The notes under the pieces: generated by a model
Databases searched by the model: none
Told to the model about the DNA's origin: nothing
The model's input: only the letters and a program-made list of their open reading frames with translations
Part shown: piece by piece, positions 36,001 through 45,025 of the stretch
Numbering within the stretch: position 1 is the stretch's first letter
Layout: each line of letters opens with the position of its first letter
Position numbers and translations under genes: made by a program
NCBI GenBank assembly: GCA_018806985.1
Contig: JADANN010000004.1
Span: 620,001-684,000, forward strand
Origin: Angiostrongylus vasorum
Taxonomy: Eukaryota; Nematoda; Chromadorea; Rhabditida; Metastrongylidae
Length of the DNA stretch: 64,000 nt
Reading direction: 5' to 3'

Positions 36001-39000
36001 TCATGGACATCGGTTCTCAACAATAGTGCGACCTGTCTCCTCATACTCCGATTTAGCTATCCACATCTGTTGAAACGAGCCCTAGAACAGCATGTTAAGG
36101 AATTCACTAAGCACAACGCTGCAAATCATACTAGACAAAATAGAAAGACGGCGTTGTTGTTGCTGAAGTGACGTTAATCATTAATAATTTCCGTTTTCAA
36201 TTAATGAAGCAAATTTTATTGATGGAAAAACACTGCAACACGCACACCCTTGCCAACAGATACCCCATCGCCGAAAAACCCAAGATATTAGGTTTCCAAA
36301 AAAATCATTTGAAAAGTTCCCCAAATCTTCTGCCCCCATATTCACCTCAAGGATCCACATTGAATTAAAGTTAATGTGGTAGATTGGAATAAAATGTACA
36401 AAAAAGTTGCTCTATGGAATGGCATATAACATTAATTCAAAGGTATGAAATGTTATTTAAAAACGAGCACTAACGTTGGAAGCGACAAGGCAGAACTGCA
36501 GAACTATTTTCTTGAGAACCAAAGATGTGAATTTGAAGTTCTGAAGTAGCGACCAAACCCGTAGCGTCGCTATAGGAAACTGCAAGACTTATTGGTACCC
36601 CCCTCCCCCTAAGACAATGTCTGAATTGAAATATGACCACTATAAGGCTGAGATATTTGCAAAACTTAGACCGCAGGCCAGACTTGAACTTTGTGATTAC
36701 CCTTTCCAGGGACTCGCGTGTCCCCACTGCACCACTGAGGCACTCGCTTTCCCACCTCTCAAGCAGTTTTTTATCTTAACGGTGCCAATAGCAGTCTGCC
36801 GCTAACGGGAACGATCGGGGGTTCGAACTAGGCCTATGGTCCGAGTTTTGCAAATATCTCAGCATCAAAATGGTTGGATTTCACATAATACCCAGCCGTT
36901 AAAAAATCATAGGCGGTAGATAAAAAATTATACGTCTGAAGCACTTGATATCGGGAATGCAGTACTACGATAGAAAGAAAATGGACGAAGTCACATTGAT
37001 ACACTTGACTCCAGAAATCGAAATGATAAGCCAGTGAAATTCATCTTAAAGCATAAGCAACTACCAAGATAACACCAATCTTAATAAGCTCTAAAGAGAA
37101 ACGTTAGAAAAAAAACTTGAGAGTAGTTGAGGATTATCAGCGCCGGCAGAAAAGATGATTGAAAAGAGAGAGAGAAGCATCCGTAACGCTTAAACAAACT
37201 TCGTCAAATGCAGGACCAAGTTTAACGCCCTCCAGAGAACAAGCCGAGTAGTGGCCACCTTCAAAGAGCAGTTGAGGTCAAAAAAGACATTGTTTTATTC
37301 CTCAAAACCAGTGTTAATGATGTTCATCAATCTTGTTTAATGCCCAAAAGTTGAATAAACAGAGCACTAAGCGCGAGGCTAAGACTGTGCAACATACACG
37401 CGAGTATTGTGTAACCGACGATATGGATATGCTTGTTTAGAATAAACACTTACCAATGATCCCAATATTGAGCCTCCTATCCAAGCCCCAAATCGTCTCT
37501 CCACAGGTGTTGGAGCAGCAGAAACACGAAGTTTGATTGTCTAAAAAAAGACTCCTCTTTATAACAGAGGTGATAACAAATTTTTAAAACTGTATGACAC
37601 AAGTAGAAATGGTCTGGACAAAAACGGTAAGCGATCGACACGAAGGTATACAAAAGTACATGAAGAATCAACGAAGTATGGAAACAACAATTTTCATACC
37701 GGTGGGCATTTATGAGCCAAATCATGATTCAGCCTTTCAGTGAACCCCAGAATAAGCGAATTTCCACCAGTGACCATAAGACCGCTATACAGTGTCTAAA
37801 ATGTGTATTGGAACAGATTTCGCAAGCGGACGACGAATAAAACAAAACGAGACAAAATCCTTGCCGGGCGAATGTCAATGTCACACATTCCTGCCGCTGT
37901 GGTGGCTATTTGCGTCACATTTAGTAAAGTTGACTGTGATGATGATACATTACGAAGATATTTTAAATCAAACAGGCTTTCCGGTATTTTTATTCGCTCG
38001 GCGAGGAATTCCTGTGAAAAAGGCAAAAGGCGATTCTCTGTTAAACACAGTAACGGAGACAAGAACATTAAACAGTGAACAAGTTTGAATAGGGCACTAC
38101 CTTAGTAAATCCATTTGGAAAAGAATACGGTGCAGATGGTAATTTCTCTGCATATTCTGCATCGAGAGGAGTATCACATAGTTGCAAAATAGAAAGGGCC
38201 ATGTCTTCGAGGATCTACATAAGAAACGGTTATGTATATTGTCTGCACACTAAAAAAAATGTCATATTCTTTATTCTATTCCAAATCAATGTAAGGGGAG
38301 CACATGAAGCGCAGTGGTTAGAGGTGCCTTGCAATACACATGGGTTCGATACCACACCACAGGCTCACGAAGTCGTTTATGCTTCCGGTGGCCGCAACTT
38401 TATACCAAACCGGTCTGGGAGGATAGCAGCACCGACCAGGCTTTATTACGCTACTGCGAGTGATTATACAGGTCTGATATGCATTCAGTCACCTCTAACG
38501 ATGCTTGATGAAGTCGAATGCACAGTGCAAGGATTGATCAACGCCGAAAGCGTTATCCTTCATTCTATCCGTCTGCCAATGTACGACAACTCACCTGCTT
38601 CTTCATGAATTTATCGTAGCTCTCCGTAACCTCAGGTAGACCTTTTCGCTTTGTCCAACGCGGTGCTTCATTTTCATTAACTTCCTCCTTTCCTCCTATC
38701 TTATAGATAGGTACTAAGTCTATATTTTGCTCATCCAACATGTGTTGTAGTTGCTCACATATGATATCACCACCTATGGGAGACCGTACAACGGCTAAAT
38801 ATCCATTTTTTAAGTATTCTCCAAAAAATAGGCGTCTTAGAGACGAAACCATGGGAAAAACAATATTTCATTTGTACCATGTGTAACAGCATATCCATCG
38901 TAGACAGGAACAGCTGACGTCTGCATTGCTCCACTATCCACTACAAGACCACTCGTTCGACCGTTTGCAAACCTACAGCAAAAGTCTTATCACTGTTTTA

Positions 39001-40427
39001 GAAATTTTGACTTATTATTTACTGCCTACTCTTTTTAGCGGCAGGTTATATTGCGAAATATTTCGCAATATAACCTGCCGCTAAAAAGAGTAGGCAGTAA
39101 ATAATAAGTCAAAATTGTGATTATAACTGCAGCCTCAGCCTAACTGGGTTCGTTGCCGATTTGGGCCCCCCAGATCAATCCCGCTGACGGGTGATTGCTG
39201 ATGGCAAAGATCAATAGAACTAGCTGAGAGACAGGCGAAACGAAGGACCCGCATGGTGTGGTGGTGAGCGCGCTACTCCCCGGGAAAGGACAATAGCGCG
39301 TTCGTTCCCCACCATAGGCACCTGCGGTCCAGAGTTTTGCAATATCTCAGCTTCGCTGACTGTTTTAGAAACTTTATGATAAGAAAGAAAGCAAAAAAAA
39401 CCGCAATGATGCTGAGATATTTGCAAAACGCCAGACCCCAGGTGTCTGCGATGGGGAACGGACGCGCTACTACCCTTCCCAGCTGCTAACGCGTTCACCA
39501 CCACATCATGCGGATCCTTCGTTTCGCCTGTCTCTCAATCAAGAAAGCAACTTTCCAGAATTCAGCCAAATGGCAGAACAAAAAATAATGGAGAGATGTG
39601 GAACAACCGGACCATGTGTCTCAAGTTGTCAAATAATCTCGCAAAAAGGAAACGTACGCTGTTAGCACAGCATTTTTGCACAGGAAGAATGCAGGTATGT
39701 TATATTTCTCAAACATAACCTCCGTCAGACGTTCCCGTTTCGACTTGTCGTTCCACTGAAGTGATGTTTTAGTAAGTTAGCTTTAAAAAGGTAAGGTATT
39801 AGTAATTTCTCTATGAGAACAACTTCCGACTTACAGCACTTTCAGTAAACAAGGCTGGATGATACTGAGCTTCACTGTGAAGTATCTTACTGTACGAATA
39901 GTCCAACAAATTCTCGAACATTTCCCAGTCTTCGATCATGCCGTCCTTCATGAAACTATGTATTGTTGTGTTGGGTCTTGGAACAACGATGCTTGTTGTA
40001 CCGATAAAAATATTCCGTTTCTTTTTTGCAGTTTCAGATTCTGCTACCTCCTTCATCTCAACGTCGTCTCCATCTGGTTCAATCTCTTGAACAGCCACAA
40101 AAGACGGTATATCGCCCTGACACATGAACTTTCAACAGCTTTTATAAGAATGTGTAACCAGAGAACTGTCTAAATCACTGAGAACAAAAAACAGAGGCAA
40201 AGAGTGGCTAAGAAACCTTTGGATATTCTTCCCCAGCAAAGCCGACACGCAAGCTATGTGAGCCTGCATCGAACACTACGCCACTGACTTCGTCTAAAAC
40301 GTACTTCTGATATTCACTATACAGCCAGAAAACTATTTTGAACAAAACGATTGAGAAAAAGAGAGTCAGACAGCACAGTGAATAGAAACATGGTACTCTC
40401 ACCTCCACCGTAGATACCGCCACTCAT
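36001..40427 (-). CDS. swsn-6: SWSN-6, actin-related BAF53/ACTL6 subunit of SWI/SNF
   Basis: Nuclear actin-related protein of the SWI/SNF (BAF) chromatin remodeller. I modelled 11 exons: 40403-40427, 40217-40293, 39835-40116, 39658-39755, 38878-38972, 38595-38794, 38101-38214, 37865-38011, 37700-37795, 37454-37540 and 36001-36081. All phases fit and give 433 aa, against about 429 for human ACTL6A. Landmarks are [76 protein letters not shown] and the C-terminal FQQMW, ending in CP before the stop. The first exon is only 25 bp. Intron 8 (37796-37864) has a GC donor. Introns carry SINEs and a perfect palindrome. A TTTAATTTAG acceptor lies 19 nt upstream of the ATG, consistent with trans-splicing. 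Confidence 0.96.
36640..36905. repeat. Inverted pair of T3 tRNA-like SINE sequences
   Basis: The left copy (36640-36775) is minus-oriented and the right copy (about 36785-36895) plus-oriented. Both outer ends carry the GATATTTGCAAA signature (right end TTTGCAAATATCTCAGCATC). The right copy has a box B of GGTTCGAACTAGG. The pair lies in the last intron of swsn-6 and could fold as a long hairpin. Confidence 0.7.
38283..38578 (+). repeat. tRNA-derived SINE, family S1 (reference copy)
   Basis: Best copy of the family. Box A-like sequence is at about 38307-38320 (AAGCGCAGTGGTTA) and a perfect box B GGTTCGATACC at 38343-38353. The body reads CAGGCTCACGAAG, then CGATGCTTGATGAAGTCGAA, and the tail is ATTGATCAACGCC then TTATCC. 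It is antisense in swsn-6 intron 6. Confidence 0.85.
39003..39116. repeat. Perfect 114-bp palindrome in swsn-6 intron
   Basis: Arms of 56 bp (39003-39058 and 39061-39116) are exactly reverse complementary around a TA centre; I checked them base by base. It lies in the intron between 38973 and 39657. It could be a young foldback insertion or a read/assembly artefact. Confidence 0.95.
39222..39540. repeat. Inverted pair of T3 tRNA-like SINEs
   Basis: A plus-oriented copy (39222-39352; GCATGGTGTGGTGGTGAGCG, box B-like CGTTCGTTCCCC) faces a minus-oriented copy (about 39398-39540) across a spacer of about 45 bp. Their 3' signature ends point inward. Both are in the same swsn-6 intron as the perfect palindrome. 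Confidence 0.75.
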
Positions 40428-40689
40428 CTCTTTCCCGTCAACTGAGCTAAATTAAAGAACTTTCGAAATAATCCATTCACGAAGGCATCAAATTGAGAAA
40501 TGCACGTTACATAGACAGAACAACCTGCTCACAACGTATAAAGCAGCCAGACCGAAATAGACGGAATGAGTTCGCTATCAAGCGTACGGCTTGGACGTTG
40601 TGTAGTTGGTGAAATTACAGAAATGACGTGAAAGAAATTATTCGCACATCGACGTTTTATGTAGTTATTTTCTGAACTAGTGATCCGAG

Positions 40690-40805
40690 CCATCTTAAAG
40701 GATAAAGGTTAAAGCTGTTGGCGTTGATCAATTCCTGAGCAATGCGCCATGCATTCGACTTCATTAAGCATCGTTTGGAGGTGATCGAATGCATATCTGG
40801 CCTTT
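40690..40805 (-). repeat. tRNA-derived SINE, family S1 (3' half)
   Basis: Reverse copy: AAAGGATAAAGG, then GGCGTTGATCAATTCCTGAG, then CATTCGACTTCATTAAGCAT. It joins directly to a hammerhead-like motif at 40815. Confidence 0.7.
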
Positions 40806-40814
40806 ACAATGGCT

Positions 40815-40845
40815 CTGAAGAAGGTGAAACCGCCGAAAGGTCAGC
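40815..40845 (+). ncRNA. Hammerhead-like ribozyme motif, family copy
   Basis: CTGAAGA (40815-40821), then stem II AGGTGAAACCGCC, then GAAA, then GGTCAGC. One base of the usual GAAAC is changed to GAAAG, which disturbs the single helix III pair, so this copy is probably inactive. Confidence 0.35.
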
Positions 40846-41151
40846 CGATATTGTACTGAATAAAACTTACATTTACGGAGTGACCCCTACAGTAACTTGT
40901 ACGTAAGCGACTTCTAGGATTTTCGCTAAAACATCGTTACCACAAGGGAAATCCATTCAAATCCTTGCTCGTTTCCACTAGATTCGTTCTCACCGGAACA
41001 CTGTAGGTATTCCTTGTTTGGCTGCTTTAGTGCCATCTCGTCAAGCTTCTTTCAAATTTCTAGCTTTTTGTTTCTTACTTTAGTTTGAGCTTTTGAAGTA
41101 GGAACATTAGAAAGAATGCCGCTGGCATTAAAGAACCTAACAAATAAATGG

Positions 41152-44100
41152 GGGAAGGATTTCCCTCTGATCCACATCGTGGTGAAGACCTGGATACGCC
41201 CTTCCAAGGTTACGTCAGCACTCTAGGGAGGACCAAGTTGCACCACCAGCAATAGGCCAGCATCAGTACCCCGCACACTGGGTGCTCCCGTCTATTACGT
41301 CAGACAGTGAGACGACCGGTGAGAGGCCAGAAAATCTCGGGTTACGCAGGACGTCATTGGAACCGGATCTGACGCACGCACGCATGACACGCTATGGAGA
41401 CTGTTTCTTACTATGCACGTATAATGCCAGAACACTCTCCACAGACGCCGATCTTCACGCCCTTCTTGTAGCCGCAGGTCGCATTAAATTTCACGTGATC
41501 GCATTACAAGAAACAAAAAATCAGGAAGAACGACATACGCGTGCTAAACAACAGGACCCTTGTGATGCGTGGAGAAAAGGTCCCGTCACGAAATGTCGGC
41601 GGCGTAGGTTTTGTCGTCCATCCGTCCATTGTCCATCTCGTCGACTCATACGAGATCCTTTCCGTTCGCATAGCCGTCCTCCGTCTTCAGCTGTCGCATC
41701 ATAAGCAGATCACTATCATCAACTGCTACTCACCAACCGATGCAGTTGATGAGTAAGAATTAAATGCGTTCTACTATCAGTTGGTGGAAGTCATCCGCAA
41801 TGATAAAGCGTATCATAAATTTGTTGTCGGAGACTCCAACGCTAGAATAGGAAAGGCCAGCGAGAGCGAATACAGGATCGGAAATTTTGGATCAGGAGAA
41901 AGAAATGAGAATGGGAACCGTCTCGCAGAACTCCTGTCAGCAGAACGTCTCTTCCCTGGAAACTCGTTTTTCCAGAAGAAAGAAAGCCGCCGCTGGACAT
42001 GGGAATCTCCCAACGGCATGACTCATGTGGAGATTGACCATATTCTGACAAACAGAAGATGGTGCCTACTTGACACATCGTCCGTCATTCTGAACTGGTT
42101 CCGATCACTGCCTTCTTCGCGGGAAGATTCGATTCAGCCACAAGCTGGAAAAAGAACTCTTTTCATCGACCACGAGGAAAAAAGTCTAGCTGTATACGAC
42201 GAGAACATCTTGAACGAAGTCCTATCCAAACGTGACTAGCAGATAAAAGAAGACCCGATCGAAGACTACGAGCTGCTTGTCGAAGGACTGGAAAGCTGTG
42301 CCGAATTCGCCTCAGTTCCTCAAACAAGAAGATCGGATCGGATATCCGTCACTACTAAGGAGTTGCTCGAAAAGAGAAGGGAACTGAAGCTTGATCCTAC
42401 TGCAACACGTTTGACATGGCTAGTAATAAATGCCAGCTGCAGAATAGCTTTACGGGAAGATCTACAACGGTACAAGCAGAAGAAACTACTGGAAGCAGTA
42501 GAGAAAAGAAGCAGTCTGAAAAAAATGCCGTCGGGACTTGTGTGATTATAATGTTCCGCTGTCAGTCCTGATGAACAAAGATGGGATCGCCAAAAGTTCC
42601 CGCCATGATATGGAATTAATAGCGGAAACGTTCTACACCAACATTTTCCGTTCCACAATCCCCGTCCTGGACCCTATATCCCCGCTGGAGAAAAACCACC
42701 TGGAATTCTTCCGTCGGAGGTTCGAGTTGCGATAGAAAGCATAAAAAGAGGCACAGCTCCAGGACCAGACAATGTCACCGCCGATTTCCTTTGAGCTGGA
42801 GGCCACAATTTATATGTACTTCTCGCAAATCATATGACAGCCTGCCTTCAAAAGGAAAAAATCCCAGACCAGTGGATGACGTCGCGTACGGCCATCCTGC
42901 CCAAGAAAGGAGACCGAAGGGGTCTTCGTAACTATCGTCCCATATGCTTGTTGAGTGTACTCTACAAGCTCTTCACGAAGATTATCCTCTTGCGCATATC
43001 AAGGACATTGGATGAGGCGCAACCAGTCGAGCAAGGAGGATTTCGGAAAGGATTTTGCTGCATGGACCACATCCAAACCGTGTCCAGGGTCATCGAAGTC
43101 TGTCGGGAATACCACTTGCCTCTAGTCCTAACCTTTGTCGACTATGAAAAAAGCGTTTGACAGTGTCGAAACGAATGTAATCCTATCAGCGCTCGTCGAC
43201 CAAGGAGTGGACCCGTCCTACATAAGAACTCTGTCCGACTGTTATCGCAACTGCACTACGAAAATACAGTTTTTCCATCGACCTCTTACCATACCCATAA
43301 GAAAAAGGGGTTCGACAGGGGGACACAATATCGCCAAAGCTGTTCAGTGCCGCACTGCAGTGGATAATGAAGTCACTCGATTGGGGGTGAGAAAGGCATA
43401 CGTATTGATGGAAAATTCCTATCAAACCTTCGTTTTGTCGACGATATTGTCATCTTCTCAAGAAGTACTACCGAAGCAGAGATGATGATCAACGTGCTCA
43501 ACGAAAAGGGGAAAACGATCGGACTTCGCATATATCTAAAGAAGACCCAGTTCATGAAAAACCCATGGTGCGAAGGCGAAAAAATTGAATTGGATGGCTC
43601 TGTTATTGCAGAGACCACTGCGTACGTATAGCTCGGGCGATCATTGAACATGGAAAACAACATGAAGGAGGAACAAAATAGAAGGAGAGCAGCTTGGGCC
43701 GCATTCGGGCCTCTCAAAGAAGCCACCGACCAACTGAAGGACCCGGAAATTCGCGCTCATCTTTTCGATTCTATGGTCCTCCCAGCGCTCTGTTATGCTG
43801 CGGAGACGTGGGTTGATACTTCAACTACGTCAAGAATGCTTCGCACTACTCACAGAGCGCTTGAGCGGTGTCTTCTGAAATATAACAGGCACTCTTAATA
43901 TCTAGCTGGAATGCGAAGCTCTGACCGTCGAAATCTGTCACTTCTTCGAGATCCAGGCGATTATACATCGATAGCGAAACATAGAGGGGCCGGTCACATA
44001 ATGAGAAGGACGGACGACAGATGGACGAAAAGAACAGTAGAGTGGTCTCCAAGAGAATGCAAACTTCCCCTAGGACGACGACCTACACCTTGGGTGGACG

Positions 44101-44268
44101 TGTTAGTAAACAAAGTTAATCAGCTGTACCCGCAGCTACGAGACTCGCAAGCGCTACCATGCTCGAACAAGACCACCATCACGGACTACGATTGCGAGAG
44201 AAAGGAACGAATGGCATATGTGCTGGGGTACGCACAGCTCGTGAAGACGGACCGTCCAAGTATCCAAG
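41152..44268 (+). mobile_element. Full-length RTE-type LINE with decayed ORF
   Basis: Non-LTR retrotransposon of about 3.1 kb, the usual RTE size. A 14-bp target-site duplication TAACAAATAAATGG is at 41138-41151 and 44269-44282. Translation shows the endonuclease domain ([31 protein letters not shown] where GDFN is usual, DHILTNRRW). The reverse transcriptase follows (AILPKKGDRRGLRNYRPICL, QGGFRKG, FVDDIVIFSRST where FADD is common), then the C-terminal region (GRRPTPWVDV). Several frameshifts and stops (around 41540, 41752, 42115, 42540, 43145 and 43628) make it inactive. Its 3' tail GTCCAAGTATCCAAGTAA is shared with the S2 elements. Confidence 0.9.
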
Positions 44269-44282
44269 TAACAAATAAATGG

Positions 44283-45025
44283 ACAACTAACTAAGCAAAG
44301 TATGATTAAGGAAGTAAATATAGCAGAGAATTTTGCAGAAGAGAGCTTATTCTTTCGAAAGTGTTTGAAAAGAGATTTTGAAATTTTAATAATCAGCCTA
44401 AAATTATTTCTGATAACTTTCCTGAAATGTTGTACCGTAGACGCAAGTAGATGTGGGAGATGGACACCACGTTTCTGCTACGTGGGTTTGCCAGATGATA
44501 TCTAAAGCACACGTATGTAGACGTGTTGTTTTATACACAGATTGTATTCTACCAGTTAAATTAGCCAAAAGCCTGCAATCAAGTGACTAGGAAGTATACG
44601 GTTGGTTAGGGATCCGCTCCAACAAATGAGCTTCTCGTCTCCTTTTGGAAGGATTGGCAAGCTACCCGTGAGTGCATTAGCTCCCACGTTGAGAGCTCAG
44701 CAAACTACGCGTGGGTATCAGAAGCTAAATACAGGGAAATGAACGGCTCTCATTTCCTTGACCCTGAAAAGCACCCCGATACGGCAGCGTTGGCACTGTT
44801 TTTCCTGAAATCTTTCTGACGTACTGAAGCTGGCGATAGGGTTGATATATAACACTGTTTGGACGTTAATGCGTTCCTAAACAATGATTGGGATACTTAT
44901 CAAGCTAAAATCTTTGTTTATCCTTTATGTTCATCAAAAAGCATTAAATATCTTACGTTATCACGGGTGGAAGCAGCTACTGAGTAGAATCAATTTCTCT
45001 AACTAACTCAACGTGTGCTGGCAGC
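44283..45025. other. Spacer between RTE element and elongase gene
   Basis: About 740 bp. No gene recognised. Presumably contains the elongase promoter. Confidence 0.4.

Noticed and set aside
38343..38353. Perfect B box as a tRNA gene
   Set aside because: No cloverleaf; it is the promoter of a tRNA-derived SINE repeated across the window.
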